Of a DNA stretch of 64,000 nt, positions 52,976 through 63,383 are shown in pieces. Within the stretch, counting starts at the first letter, position 1, and every line of letters starts with the position of its first letter. Made by a program: the position numbers and the translations under genes. Source of the stretch: Gammaproteobacteria bacterium (lineage in GTDB: Bacteria > Pseudomonadota > Gammaproteobacteria > Pseudomonadales > JADFDG01); the NCBI GenBank assembly GCA_018262975.1, contig JADFDG010000009.1, positions 1 to 64,000 on the forward strand. The letters are read 5' to 3'. Under the pieces are notes generated by a model. It did not search any database, had not been told where the DNA came from, and worked only from the letters and a program-made list of their open reading frames with translations.

Positions 52976-54013
52976 TCAGTTGTGCTTGTGCAACTCGGCG
53001 TTCAGCTCGATGGCGCTCTTGTTGGTGAGGCACTCCACCGTACCCGTCTGCGAGTTGCGGCGGAACAGCAGCCCGGACTTGCCGGCAAGTTCACGGGCCT
53101 TGGTGACCTGTACCACCTGGCCCTTGTCGTCGAGCACCGCGCACTTGGTACCGGCGGTGATGTACAGGCCGGACTCCACCGTGCACTTGTCGCCCAGCGG
53201 GATGCCCACGCCGGCGTTGGCACCCAGCAGGCAGCCCTCGCCCAGCGAGATGACGATGTTGCCGCCGCCGGACAGCGTGCCCATGGTGGAGGCACCGCCG
53301 CCGATGTCCGAGCCCTTGCCCACGAACACGCCGGCGGAGATGCGGCCTTCGACCATGCTGGTGCCGGCGGTGCCGGCGTTGAAATTGATGAAGCCCTCGT
53401 GCATGACCGTGGTGCCTTCGCCCACGTAGGCGCCCAGGCGGATGCGCGAGGCATCGGCGATGCGCGTGCCGGCCGGTACCACGTAATCGGTCATGCGCGG
53501 GAACTTGTCCACCGAGTGCACGGTGAGTTGCTCGCCCTTCAGGCGCGCTTCCAGCTGGCGTGCCGGCAGTTCCTCGAGGTCGATGGCGCCGGCGCTGGTC
53601 CAGGCGACGTTCGGCAGCAGCGGGAAGATGCCCTTGAGGTTCACGCCGTGCGGCTTCACCAGGCGGTGCGACAGCAGGTGCAGCTTCAGGTAGGCCTCGG
53701 GCGTCGTCTTCGGCTCGTCGTCGGTCTCCAGCAGGGTCAGTACCATCGGGCGCTTGCTGGCGGAGAACTGGCGCACCAGGTCCGCGTAGTCGTGGTCATT
53801 GGCTGCCTCGGCGGCCGACACCAGGTGCATCAGCACGTCCACGTCGACGTCGATGCACAGGTTGCCGCCCTTGTGGCCCACGGCCTCGGCGATGCGCGCG
53901 CACAGCACGTGGTCGGGGCGCAGCAGCGGACGCGGGTAGTACACCTCGAGCCAGTTGCCCCTGGCGTTGCGGGTGCCGACACCGAGGCCGATGGCAAAGA
54001 AGCTGGCAGTCAT
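52976..54013 (-). CDS. dapD: 2,3,4,5-tetrahydropyridine-2,6-dicarboxylate N-succinyltransferase
   Basis: Left-handed beta-helix hexapeptides; GTAGTSMVEGRISAGVFVGKGSDIGGGASTMGTLSGG. Confidence 0.94.
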   Translation of the reverse strand: MTASFFAIGLGVGTRNARGNWLEVYYPRPLLRPDHVLCARIAEAVGHKGGNLCIDVDVDVLMHLVSAAEAANDHDYADLVRQFSASKRPMVLTLLETDDEPKTTPEAYLKLHLLSHRLVKPHGVNLKGIFPLLPNVAWTSAGAIDLEELPARQLEARLKGEQLTVHSVDKFPRMTDYVVPAGTRIADASRIRLGAYVGEGTTVMHEGFINFNAGTAGTSMVEGRISAGVFVGKGSDIGGGASTMGTLSGGGNIVISLGEGCLLGANAGVGIPLGDKCTVESGLYITAGTKCAVLDDKGQVVQVTKARELAGKSGLLFRRNSQTGTVECLTNKSAIELNAELHKHN

Positions 54014-54014
54014 T

Positions 54015-54368
54015 TCACTCTCCTTTCTTGAATCGTTTGGCAAATTCGCCGGCGTCGAAGCCGCAACTGACGTTGCCGCCTTCGACCACCACCGGCCGTT
54101 TGATGATTGACGGATTCTCCAGCATCAACGCGCGCGCCGAGGCCGCATCGATGCCCTCGCGAACCTTCTCCGGCAACGCGCGCCAGGTGGTGCCCTTGCG
54201 GTTCAGCAGGGTTTCCCAGCCGGCCGCCTTCAGCCACTTGTCGAGGGTGGCGGCGGTCAGTGTTTCCTTCTTGAAATCATGGAAGCGGTACCCGACCTGG
54301 TTGGCGTCCAGCCAGGTGAGCGCCTTCTTGACGGTATCGCAGTTGCGGATACCCCACACATCGATCAT
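54015..54368 (-). CDS. ArsC/Spx-family protein (YffB-like)
   Basis: WGIRNCDTVKKALTWLDANQVGYRFHDFKKE. Confidence 0.92.
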   Translation of the reverse strand: MIDVWGIRNCDTVKKALTWLDANQVGYRFHDFKKETLTAATLDKWLKAAGWETLLNRKGTTWRALPEKVREGIDAASARALMLENPSIIKRPVVVEGGNVSCGFDAGEFAKRFKKGE

Positions 54369-54369
54369 G

Positions 54370-55572
54370 TCAGCGTCCCTCGATGAAACGGCGGATGCGT
54401 TGCGCGGCTTCGGCGGCTTCGTCCACCGAGGCGACCAGCGCCATGCGCACGCGGCCGGCGCCCGGGTTCACGCCGTCCACCACCCGCGACAGGTAACTGC
54501 CCGGCAGCACCGTCACGTGCTCGCGCACGAACAGTTCTCGCGCGAAGGTGTCGTCGGCCAAGGGCGTCTTCGCCCACAGGTAGAAGCCGGCATCGGGCAT
54601 TGCCACGTCCATCACCGGCGCCAGCGTATCGACGGCGGTGCGGAACTTGGCGCGGTAGAGGTCGCGGTTGGCGCGCACGTGCGCCTCGTCGTTCCAGGCG
54701 GCGATGGACGCTTCCTGCACCGGCAGGCTCATGGCGCAGCCATGGTAGGTGCGGTATTGCAGGAATTTCGCCAGTACCTGCGCGTCGCCGGCGACGAAGC
54801 CGGAACGCAGTCCGGGCAGGTTGGAACGCTTGGACAGCGAGTGGAACGCCACGCAACGCGCATAATCGTGGCGCCCCATGGCGCGACAGGCCTCGAGGAT
54901 GCCCGGCGGCGGCGCGGCCTCGTCGAAGTAGATCTCCGAGTAGCACTCGTCGCTGGCGATCACGAAATCGTGCTTGTCCGCCAGTTCGATGAGCACGCGG
55001 AACTCGTCGTTGGACAGTACCGCGCCGGTGGGATTGCCCGGCGAGCACACGAACAGCAGCTGGCAACGCTCCCACACCGCGGCCGGCACCGCGGCGAAAT
55101 CCGGCTTGAAGCCGTTGGCGGTGGTGGCGGCCACGAAGTACGGCTCGGCGCCGGCGAGGAACGCCGCGCCCTCGTAGATCTGGTAGAACGGATTGGGCGA
55201 CACCACCAGCGGCACACCGCCCCGCGCGGCGCCGCGGTCCACCACCGCCTGCGCGAACGAGAACAGCGCCTCGCGCGTGCCGTTCACCGGCAACACCTGG
55301 GTGCCGGCATCGATCTTCGCCAGCCCGAAGCGACGCGTCAGCCAGCCGGCGATCGCCTCGCGCAGGTGGTCGCTGCCCTTGGTGGTCGGGTACACGCTGA
55401 GCTTCTCGAGGCTGCGTGCCAGCGTTTCCAGCACGAATGCCGGTGACGCGTGCTTCGGTTCGCCGATCGACAGCGCGATGTGCTTCACGCCGGCCGGCGG
55501 CACGGCGCCCTGCATCAGTGCCGAGAGCTTCTCGAACGGGTAGGGTTGCAGTCGGTTCAGGTCGGGGTTCAT
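54370..55572 (-). CDS. dapC: Succinyldiaminopimelate transaminase
   Basis: Class I aminotransferase, VCSPGNPTGAVLSNDE, HSLSKRSNLPGLRSGFVAGD; between dapD and glnD. Confidence 0.92.
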   Translation of the reverse strand: MNPDLNRLQPYPFEKLSALMQGAVPPAGVKHIALSIGEPKHASPAFVLETLARSLEKLSVYPTTKGSDHLREAIAGWLTRRFGLAKIDAGTQVLPVNGTREALFSFAQAVVDRGAARGGVPLVVSPNPFYQIYEGAAFLAGAEPYFVAATTANGFKPDFAAVPAAVWERCQLLFVCSPGNPTGAVLSNDEFRVLIELADKHDFVIASDECYSEIYFDEAAPPPGILEACRAMGRHDYARCVAFHSLSKRSNLPGLRSGFVAGDAQVLAKFLQYRTYHGCAMSLPVQEASIAAWNDEAHVRANRDLYRAKFRTAVDTLAPVMDVAMPDAGFYLWAKTPLADDTFARELFVREHVTVLPGSYLSRVVDGVNPGAGRVRMALVASVDEAAEAAQRIRRFIEGR

Positions 55573-55607
55573 CCGGTCCAGGGTTCCTTGCGTTGCGTGC
55601 CGCTTGT

Positions 55608-58280
55608 TCAGTCTTCGGCGCTGTCCAGGCGCTCGCGCAGGGTGGCGAGCAGGCGCTGGCACAGGTCGGGGTCGGCCAGCGGCTTGCCGTCGCTGCCGGT
55701 GACGAAGAACACGTCCTCCACGCGCTCGCCGAGGGTGTCGATGCGCGCCTTGGACAGCAGCAGGTTGAATTCCATGAAGATGCGGCCGATGCGTGCCAGC
55801 AGGCCGGGGCGATCGAGCGTTATCACCTCGATGGCGGTGCGGCCGACCCGGTCGTTGCTGATCATCACCTCGGTGGGGAAACGGAAGTGCCGGTACTGGC
55901 GCGGCATCTTGCGCTGCACCAGTGCCGGGAAGCTGTTCGGGTCGCGCAGCGCGTCGGCCAGCGACTGGCGGATCTCCACCATGCGCGCGCTGTTGTCGCC
56001 GATACGCTCGCCGGATTCCTCCAGCACGATGTAGGTGTCCAGCGAAAAGCCGAGCGTCGAGGTGATGATCTTGGCGTCGAGGATGTTCAGCCGTTGCGCC
56101 GACAGTGCCGCTACCGAGGCGGCGAACAGGTTAGGCTGGTCGCGCGTGTACACGAAGATCTGCGTGGCGCCCTCGAAGTCATGCTGGGTGGTGTTGCGCA
56201 CCAGCACCAGCGGGCCGCCGTCGGCCGGGTGCAGCAGGATTTCCTCGGTGTGCCAGGCCACCTCGTCGGCGGTCTCGCGCATGAAGTAGTCGTCGCCGAG
56301 GCCCGCCCACAGTTTCACCACGTCGTCCTCGTCCACGCCGCGCTGGCGCAGCAGGGTGAGGGCGGCGGTCTTGGTCTCTTCGATCCAGGCCTGGCGCTCC
56401 ACGGGGGTTTCCAGGCCGCGGCGCAACAGCCGCTTGGTCTCGGTGTACAGCTGGCGCAGCAGCGTGGCGCGCCAGCCGTTCCACAGGTTGGGGTTGGTGG
56501 CGTTGATGTCCGCCACCGTCAGGCAGTACAGGTAATCCAGGTGGATCTGGTCGCCCACCGCCTGCGCGAACTCCAGGACCACGTCCGGATCCGACACGTC
56601 CTTTTTCTGCGCGGTGACGCTCATCAGCAGGTGGTTCTTCACCAGCCAGGCCACCAGGTTGGCGTCCCACTTGCCGAGCCGGTGGTGCAGGCAGAAGTCG
56701 CGCGCCTCGTGTTCACCGATGGCGGAGTGGTCGCCGCCGCGGCCCTTGGCGATGTCGTGGAAAAGCCCGGACAGGTACAGCAGTTCCGGCTTGGGCAGCT
56801 TGTGGTACACGTCCCACACCAGCGGGAATTTCTCGCGCACTTCCGGGTAGCGGAAGCGGCGCATGTTCTTGATCACCTGCAGGGTGTGGAAGTCCACCGT
56901 GTAGATGTGGAACAGGTCGTACTGCATCATGCCCACCACCTGGCCGAAGGCCGGCAGGTAGGTGCCCAGCACGCCGCAGCGCTTCATCGCCAGCAGCGGC
57001 GTGAACAGCTGGTGGTGCGAGCGCATCAGCTCCATGAACAGGGTGATGGCGCGCAGGTCGTTGCGGAAGGCGGCATCGATGCGATGCAGGTTCTGCTTGA
57101 TCAGGCGGACCGTGGAGGCGCGCATGCCCTTGATGGTCGGGCTCTGGCCAAGCAGCACGAAGGCCTCGATCAGTGCCGGCGGCATGCGCTCGAACACCTT
57201 GTCGTGGGTCACTTCGAGGTAATCGTTGCGCAGGCGGAAGCGGGCGTTGACCGGCACCACCACGTCCTGCTCGCCATCGCGCAGGATGGCCTCGTCGAAG
57301 TGCTGCAGCAGCATCTCGTTGAGCTGCGACACCACCACCGCGGTGCGGTAGTAGCGCTTCATCAACTGCTCCACCGCCAGGTTGGCGTTGGAATCGCGGA
57401 AGTCCAGCAGTTCGGCCACCGTGCGCTGGTGGTCGAACAGCAGGCGGTTCTCGCCGCGGCCGGTGAGCATGTGCAGCGCGTAGCGGATCTGCCAGAGCGT
57501 GTCCTGGCTGTCCACCAGGGCCTGGTATTCACTCTCGTCGAGGAAACCCAGGTCGACCAGTTCGTGCAGGGTCTTCGCGCCGAAATGCCGCTTGGCCACC
57601 CAGCCGATCATCTGGATGTCGCGCAGGCCGCCCGGCGCGTTCTTCAGGTCCGGCTCGAGGTTGTACTCGGTGTTGTTGTGCTTGCGGTGGCGGGCGATCT
57701 GCTCGTCCCACTTCGCCTGGAAGAAGGCCTTGCTCGGCCACACGTAGTCGGGGCCGGTGCGCCGCTGCATTTCCGCCAGCAGCGCGTCGTCGCCGGCCAG
57801 CGTGCGCGCTTCCATGATGTTGGTGGCGATGGTGATGTCGCCCTGCGCCTGCGCCACGCACTCGTCCAGGGTGCGCACGCTCGAGCCGATCTCCAGGCCG
57901 ATGTCCCACAGGAAGGTGATGAACGCGGAAATCTCCGTCTTGTGCGCGTCGCCGGCGCCGTCGGCCAGCAGCACGAGGATGTCCACGTCCGAGCCGGGGT
58001 GCAGCTCCTGGCGGCCATAGCCGCCGGTGGCCACCAGCGCGGTGTCAGCGAAACCGGCCAGCCCGAAGTGCTGCCAGGCGGCGGCCAGCACGCTGTCGAT
58101 CAGCAGCGCACGGCCGCTGACCAGGTCGCGGATGGGGTCGCCGGCGCGGAAACGCTCGTTGAGCCAGGCCTGCGCCTGCTTGAGATAGCCGCGCATGGTC
58201 GGGCCCGGCGCCCCCTCGCGGCAGCGCGCGGCGAGGGTGTCTACGGACAGCGGGGTGAACGGCGCGGCGACCTCGGTCAT
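55608..58280 (-). CDS. glnD: [Protein-PII] uridylyltransferase / uridylyl-removing enzyme
   Basis: ATGGYGRQELHPGSDVDILVL nucleotidyltransferase, HD LSGLFHDIAKGRGGDHS, C-terminal ACT domains. Confidence 0.96.
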   Translation of the reverse strand: MTEVAAPFTPLSVDTLAARCREGAPGPTMRGYLKQAQAWLNERFRAGDPIRDLVSGRALLIDSVLAAAWQHFGLAGFADTALVATGGYGRQELHPGSDVDILVLLADGAGDAHKTEISAFITFLWDIGLEIGSSVRTLDECVAQAQGDITIATNIMEARTLAGDDALLAEMQRRTGPDYVWPSKAFFQAKWDEQIARHRKHNNTEYNLEPDLKNAPGGLRDIQMIGWVAKRHFGAKTLHELVDLGFLDESEYQALVDSQDTLWQIRYALHMLTGRGENRLLFDHQRTVAELLDFRDSNANLAVEQLMKRYYRTAVVVSQLNEMLLQHFDEAILRDGEQDVVVPVNARFRLRNDYLEVTHDKVFERMPPALIEAFVLLGQSPTIKGMRASTVRLIKQNLHRIDAAFRNDLRAITLFMELMRSHHQLFTPLLAMKRCGVLGTYLPAFGQVVGMMQYDLFHIYTVDFHTLQVIKNMRRFRYPEVREKFPLVWDVYHKLPKPELLYLSGLFHDIAKGRGGDHSAIGEHEARDFCLHHRLGKWDANLVAWLVKNHLLMSVTAQKKDVSDPDVVLEFAQAVGDQIHLDYLYCLTVADINATNPNLWNGWRATLLRQLYTETKRLLRRGLETPVERQAWIEETKTAALTLLRQRGVDEDDVVKLWAGLGDDYFMRETADEVAWHTEEILLHPADGGPLVLVRNTTQHDFEGATQIFVYTRDQPNLFAASVAALSAQRLNILDAKIITSTLGFSLDTYIVLEESGERIGDNSARMVEIRQSLADALRDPNSFPALVQRKMPRQYRHFRFPTEVMISNDRVGRTAIEVITLDRPGLLARIGRIFMEFNLLLSKARIDTLGERVEDVFFVTGSDGKPLADPDLCQRLLATLRERLDSAED

Positions 58281-58287
58281 GGCAGCC

Positions 58288-59076
58288 TCAGAAGGTTTCG
58301 TCCTTGCGGGCGGTGAGCACCTCGCAGCCGGTGGCGGTGACCGCCAGCGTGTGCTCCCACTGTGCCGACAGCTTGTGGTCGCGGGTGACCACCGTCCAGC
58401 CGTCCGGCAGCAGGCGGGTCTGGAAGGTGCCGGCGTTGATCATCGGCTCGATGGTGAAGGTCATGCCTTCCTCCAGCACGATGCCGGTGCCCGGGCGGCC
58501 GTAGTGCAGCACCTGCGGCTCCTCGTGGAAGCCCTCGCCGATGCCGTGGCCGCAGTAGTCGCGCACCACCGAGAAGCGATTGGCCTCGGCGTGCTGCTGG
58601 ATCACGTGGCCGATCTCCCCCAGCCGGACCCCCGGGCGCACCAGGGCGATGGCCTTGTACAGGCACTCCTGGGTGACCTTCACCAGCCGCTGGGCAAAGG
58701 GGTTGACCTCGCCGACGCAGAACATGGCGCTGGTATCGCCGTGCCAGCCGTCCTTGATGACGGTGATGTCCAGGTTGACGATGTCGCCCTTCTTGAGTGT
58801 CTTGGTCTCGCTGGGGATGCCGTGGCATACCACGTGGTTGATCGAGGTGCAGATGGACTTGGGGAAGGGGGGGCGGCCATCGCCACCGCCATACCCCAGG
58901 GGGGCCGGGACCGCGTGCTGCACGTCGACGATGTGCTCGTGGCACAGGCGGTCCAGCTCGCCGGTGCTTACCCCCGGCTTGACGTGGGGGGCGATCATTT
59001 CCAGCACCTCGGCGGCCAGCCGGCCGGCGGTGCGCATCCGGGCAATCTGCTCGGGGGTCTTGCGGACAATGCTCAT
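58288..59076 (-). CDS. map: Type I methionine aminopeptidase
   Basis: TSINHVVCHGIPSETKTLKKGDIVNLDITVIKDGWHGDTSAMF, CGHGIGEGFHEEPQV. Confidence 0.96.
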   Translation of the reverse strand: MSIVRKTPEQIARMRTAGRLAAEVLEMIAPHVKPGVSTGELDRLCHEHIVDVQHAVPAPLGYGGGDGRPPFPKSICTSINHVVCHGIPSETKTLKKGDIVNLDITVIKDGWHGDTSAMFCVGEVNPFAQRLVKVTQECLYKAIALVRPGVRLGEIGHVIQQHAEANRFSVVRDYCGHGIGEGFHEEPQVLHYGRPGTGIVLEEGMTFTIEPMINAGTFQTRLLPDGWTVVTRDHKLSAQWEHTLAVTATGCEVLTARKDETF

Positions 59077-59211
59077 GGGGGCTCGCAGGGTCTTGGGGGT
59101 CGTGGCAACGGGGGGTCGCCTGCCGGGGGGCGGCCGTGGTATAAAGCGCGCCGCTTTCAGCGCCACCCACCGGCCGGTACCGGCGGCGGGGGTCGCCCGG
59201 AAGGCCGCATT

Positions 59212-59235
59212 GTAGGAGCGGGCCACGCCCGCGAC
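59212..59235. repeat. REP element of GTAGGAGCGGGCCACGCCCGCGA type
   Basis: gtaggagcgggccacgcccgcgac upstream of map/rpsB divergent region. Confidence 0.7.
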
Positions 59236-59394
59236 CAGCGGCTTTCACCGGACGGCGGCGTTGCCGGCGAACGTAACCCCGCGCAAAACACGCGGTTTTC
59301 ATAACTCTCACGTATTCCGTCACGGCCCCCTGGGTGCCCCGCGAGGGGTTGGGCGTCGGGGAATGCGGAGGCTCAACCCGAGCAGAGGAAAAAA

Positions 59395-60147
59395 ATGGCA
59401 CAAGTCAGCATGCGCGAACTGCTCCAGGCAGGCGCCCACTTCGGTCACCAGACCCGCTTCTGGAACCCGAAAATGTCGTCGTACATCTACGGCGCGCGCA
59501 ACAAGATCCACATCATCAACCTCGAGCACACCACCAAGGCGCTGAACGAGGCCCTGACCTACCTGAATTCCGAAGCCTCGAAGAAGAAGAAAGTCCTCTT
59601 CGTCGGCACCAAGCGCGCTGCCCAGCAGATCGTGAAGGAAGAAGCGATCCGCGCCGGCATGCCGTACGTCAACCACCGTTGGCTGGGCGGCATGCTCACC
59701 AACTGGAAGACCATCCGCCAGTCGATCAAGCGCCTGAAGGACCTCGAGCAGCAGTCCCAGGACGGCACCTTCGCCAAGCTGACCAAGAAGGAAGCGCTGA
59801 TGCGCACCCGCGAGATGGAGAAGCTCGAGCGCTCCATCGGCGGCATCAAGGACATGGGCGGCCTGCCGGACGTGGTGTTCGTCATCGACGTCGACCACGA
59901 GCGCATCGCCGTCACCGAAGCCAACAAGCTGGGCATCCCGGTTGTCGGCATCGTCGATACCAACTCCAACCCGGACGGCATCGACTACGTCATCCCGGGC
60001 AACGATGACGCCATCCGCGCCATCGGCCTGTACGTCAAGGGCGTTGCCGACGCGGTCCTCGAAGGTCGCCAGCACGCCGACCTGACCGGTGCCGGCGCCA
60101 AGGACACCGAGGGTTACGTGGAAGTGGCCGACGCCGACAAGGCGTAA
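59395..60147 (+). CDS. rpsB: 30S ribosomal protein S2
   Basis: [44 protein letters not shown]. Confidence 0.98.
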   Translation: MAQVSMRELLQAGAHFGHQTRFWNPKMSSYIYGARNKIHIINLEHTTKALNEALTYLNSEASKKKKVLFVGTKRAAQQIVKEEAIRAGMPYVNHRWLGGMLTNWKTIRQSIKRLKDLEQQSQDGTFAKLTKKEALMRTREMEKLERSIGGIKDMGGLPDVVFVIDVDHERIAVTEANKLGIPVVGIVDTNSNPDGIDYVIPGNDDAIRAIGLYVKGVADAVLEGRQHADLTGAGAKDTEGYVEVADADKA

Positions 60148-60176
60148 CCGGTCAGACGCTCCACCGCGGTAAAGAG

Positions 60177-60199
60177 AAAGGGGGCCTGGCCCCCTTTTT
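60177..60199 (+). terminator. Rho-independent-like hairpin between rpsB and tsf
   Basis: AAAGGGGGCCTGGCCCCCTTTTT. Confidence 0.8.
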
Positions 60200-60260
60200 C
60201 GAACCTGCCGCCACGCCCCACCCGCAACAGATCTAGCCAACCGAATTTGAGGTAACGACG

Positions 60261-61127
60261 ATGGAAATTACCGCTGGCCTTGTAAAGGAACTGCGCGAGC
60301 GCACCGGCCTGGGCATGATGGAGTGCAAGAAGGCGCTGGTTGAAGCCAATGGCGACATCGAGCTGGCCATTGATAACCTGCGCAAGTCCGGCCAGGCCAA
60401 GGCTGCCAAAAAGGCCGGCCGTACCGCCGCCGAAGGCACCGTGGTTGTCGCCGTGGAATCCAACGGCAAGGCCGGCATGATGGCCGAGGTGAACTGCGAG
60501 ACCGACTTCGTCGGCCGCGACGCTTCCTTCACCGCCTTCGCCCAGCAGGTCGTGCACGCCGCGCTGCAGTCGGGTGAAACCGACGTGGCCAAGCTGATGG
60601 CCGCCAACAACGGCGAGCTGGAAGCTGCCCGCCTGGCGCTGGTGCAGAAGATCGGCGAGAACATCCAGGTGCGCCGCCTCGCGAAGATCGAGGGCGACAT
60701 CGTGGGCGCCTACATCCACAGCGGCAAGATCGGCGTGCTCACCAGCCTGGCCGGCGGCAACGTCGATCTGTCCAAGGACATCGCCATGCACGTGGCCGCC
60801 GCCAACCCGCAGGTGGTCAACCCGGCCGACGTGTCGGCCGACGTGCTGGCCAAGGAAAAGGAAATCTACACCGCCAAGGCCGCCGAGTCCGGCAAGCCGG
60901 CCAACATCATCGAGAAGATGGTGGAAGGCTCGCTGCGCAAGTTCCTCGCCGAGGTGAGCCTGGTCGAGCAGGCCTTCGTCAAGGACCCGGACACCAAGGT
61001 CGGCGACCTGGTGAAGAAGCACGGCGCGACCGTCAACGCGTTCGTCCGCTTCGAGGTGGGCGAGGGCATCGAGAAGGAAGAAGTGGACTTCGCGGCGGAA
61101 GTCGCCGCGATGACCAAGGGCGCATAA
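60261..61127 (+). CDS. tsf: Elongation factor Ts
   Basis: [37 protein letters not shown]. Confidence 0.98.
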   Translation: MEITAGLVKELRERTGLGMMECKKALVEANGDIELAIDNLRKSGQAKAAKKAGRTAAEGTVVVAVESNGKAGMMAEVNCETDFVGRDASFTAFAQQVVHAALQSGETDVAKLMAANNGELEAARLALVQKIGENIQVRRLAKIEGDIVGAYIHSGKIGVLTSLAGGNVDLSKDIAMHVAAANPQVVNPADVSADVLAKEKEIYTAKAAESGKPANIIEKMVEGSLRKFLAEVSLVEQAFVKDPDTKVGDLVKKHGATVNAFVRFEVGEGIEKEEVDFAAEVAAMTKGA

Positions 61128-61226
61128 TGCTCCCGCCGGCGGCGCCTTCGGGCGCCGCCTTTGCGATGGGCCCGCTGTTACCGGCGGGCCGTTTTACACT
61201 GAATGCCTGTCCGAAGAGGTGACGCC

Positions 61227-61961
61227 ATGGCCGCCGGCAACGATCGCCAGCCGAAATACCGCCGCATCCTGCTGAAACTCTCCGGCGAGGCGCTGGCCGG
61301 CAACGAGGGCTTCGGCATCGACCCGAAGGTGCTCGACCGCATGGCGCTGGAGATCGGCCAGCTGCGCGGCATCGGCGTGCAGGTGGGCATGGTGCTGGGC
61401 GGCGGCAACCTGTTCCGCGGCAAGGCGCTCAGCGAGGCGGGCCTGGACCGCGTCGCCGGCGACTACATGGGCATGCTCGCCACCGTGATGAACGGCCTGG
61501 CCATGCGCGACGCGCTGGAACGCTCCAACATCCGTTGCCGCCTGATGAGCGCCATCCCCATGAGCGGCATCGTCGAGCACTACGACCATCGCCGCGCCTC
61601 GCGTTACCTCGACGAGGGCGAGGTGGTGATCTTTTCCGCCGGCACCGGCAACCCGTTCTTCACCACCGACACCGCGGCCTGCCTGCGCGGCATCGAGGTC
61701 GACTGCGACCTGGTGCTGAAGGCCACCAAGGTGGACGGGATCTACGACGCCGATCCCAAGCGCAACCCCGAAGCGAAGAAGTTCGACCGCCTGACCTTCG
61801 ACGAAGTGCTGGACCGCAAGCTGGAAGTGATGGACCTCACCGCCATCTGCCTGTGCCGCGACCATGACATGCCGCTGCGCGTGTTCGACATGAACAAGAC
61901 CGGCGCGCTGGTCAACATCATGGTCGGTGGCAACGAAGGAACCCTGGTCGAGCGCGGCTGA
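61227..61961 (+). CDS. pyrH: UMP kinase
   Basis: [40 protein letters not shown]. Confidence 0.97.
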   Translation: MAAGNDRQPKYRRILLKLSGEALAGNEGFGIDPKVLDRMALEIGQLRGIGVQVGMVLGGGNLFRGKALSEAGLDRVAGDYMGMLATVMNGLAMRDALERSNIRCRLMSAIPMSGIVEHYDHRRASRYLDEGEVVIFSAGTGNPFFTTDTAACLRGIEVDCDLVLKATKVDGIYDADPKRNPEAKKFDRLTFDEVLDRKLEVMDLTAICLCRDHDMPLRVFDMNKTGALVNIMVGGNEGTLVERG

Positions 61962-61996
61962 GCGCAGGCCACAAGAGACAACCGGAGGGACTGACC

Positions 61997-62557
61997 ATGA
62001 CGATCAACGACATCAAGAAAGACGCCGACGTCCGCATGAAGAAGTGCCTCGAGGCGCTCGACGTCGCGTTCAAGAAGATCCGCACCGGCCGCGCCAACCC
62101 GTCCATCCTGGATTCGGTGCGCGTGAACTACTACGGCCAGGAGACCCCGCTCAGCGGCGTCGCCCAGATCACCGTGGAAGACTCGCGCACGCTGTCGATC
62201 TCGCCGTGGGAAAAGACCATGGTCACCGAGATCGAGAAGGCCATCCTCAAGAGCGACCTGGGCCTCAACCCGAACACCGCCGGCACCGTGATCCGCCTGA
62301 TCATGCCGGCGCTGACCGAGGAGACCCGCAAGGACATGATCAAGGTTGCCCGTGGCGAGGCCGAGCACGCCCGCGTGGCGGTGCGCAACGTGCGTCGCGA
62401 CGCCAACAACCACCTCAAGGCCCTGCTCAAGGACAAGAAGGTGAGCGAGGACGAGGAGCGTGCCGCCCAGGACGACGTGCAGAAGCTCACCGACAAGTTC
62501 ATCGCCGAGATCGACGGCAACCTGAAGAAGAAGGAACAGGACCTGCTGGCCGTCTGA
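61997..62557 (+). CDS. frr: Ribosome recycling factor
   Basis: [26 protein letters not shown]. Confidence 0.98.
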   Translation: MTINDIKKDADVRMKKCLEALDVAFKKIRTGRANPSILDSVRVNYYGQETPLSGVAQITVEDSRTLSISPWEKTMVTEIEKAILKSDLGLNPNTAGTVIRLIMPALTEETRKDMIKVARGEAEHARVAVRNVRRDANNHLKALLKDKKVSEDEERAAQDDVQKLTDKFIAEIDGNLKKKEQDLLAV

Positions 62558-62596
62558 CGGCCGGCAGTTCCCTTCTTCGCGTCACGGGATGACCGC

Positions 62597-63373
62597 GTGA
62601 GCAATCCAGCCAATCCGCACTCGGCGGCCCCCGACATCGACAGCTGGCGGCGCGACGGCGTGCCGCGCCATGTTGCGGTGATCATGGACGGCAACAACCG
62701 CTGGGCGCGCCGCCGCGGCCTGCCCGGCCGTGCCGGCCACGAGGCCGGCGAGCGTGCGCTGCGCGACCTGGTCGAGCACGCCGGCCGCCGCGGCGTGGAA
62801 GCACTCACGGTGTTCGCGTTTTCCAGCGAGAACTGGCGGCGTCCGCCCGAGGAAGTGAACGCGCTGATGCAGCTGTTCGTGGGCGCGCTGGCCAAACGTG
62901 TCCCGGAACTGCATGCCAACGGCATCCGCCTGCGCTTCATCGGCGAACTGGCGGCGTTTTCCGACGAGATCCGTGCCGGCATCGCCGACGCCGAGCGCGT
63001 CACCGCCGGCAACACCACCCTGCACCTGTCGGTGGCGGTGAACTACGGCGGCCAGTGGGACATCGCCCAGGCCGCGCGCGCGCTGGCGCGCGAAGTGGCC
63101 GCCGGCACGCTGAAGGCCGATGAGATCGACGAAGCCCGCCTGGGCGCGCGCGTCATGCTCGCCGACCTGCCGCCGCCTGACCTGCTGATCCGTACCGGCG
63201 GTGAGCTGCGCATCTCCAATTTCATGCTGTGGCAGACCGCCTACAGCGAATTCCATTTCAGCGACGAGCTGTGGCCGGACTTCGGCGCCGAGGCGTTCGA
63301 CGCCGCGCTGGCCGACTATGCGCGTCGCCAGCGCCGCTTCGGTCGCTCCGGCGCCGAACTCGGACAGGACTGA
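62597..63373 (+). CDS. uppS: Polyprenyl (undecaprenyl) diphosphate synthase
   Basis: RHVAVIMDGNNRWARRRGLPGRAGHEAG, FAFSSENWRRP. Confidence 0.97.
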   Translation: MSNPANPHSAAPDIDSWRRDGVPRHVAVIMDGNNRWARRRGLPGRAGHEAGERALRDLVEHAGRRGVEALTVFAFSSENWRRPPEEVNALMQLFVGALAKRVPELHANGIRLRFIGELAAFSDEIRAGIADAERVTAGNTTLHLSVAVNYGGQWDIAQAARALAREVAAGTLKADEIDEARLGARVMLADLPPPDLLIRTGGELRISNFMLWQTAYSEFHFSDELWPDFGAEAFDAALADYARRQRRFGRSGAELGQD

Positions 63374-63383
63374 GGACATCCCC

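Noticed and set aside
55416-58316. 966-aa plus-strand ORF
   Set aside because: Antisense shadow of glnD, with the low-complexity His/Val/Gln/Gly composition typical of reverse frames in GC-rich DNA.
61138-61159. Hairpin GGCGGCGCC-ttcg-GGCGCCGCC after tsf as a terminator
   Set aside because: Stable stem but only a TTT tail in a known conserved operon; more likely partial or an RNA stability element, so not listed.
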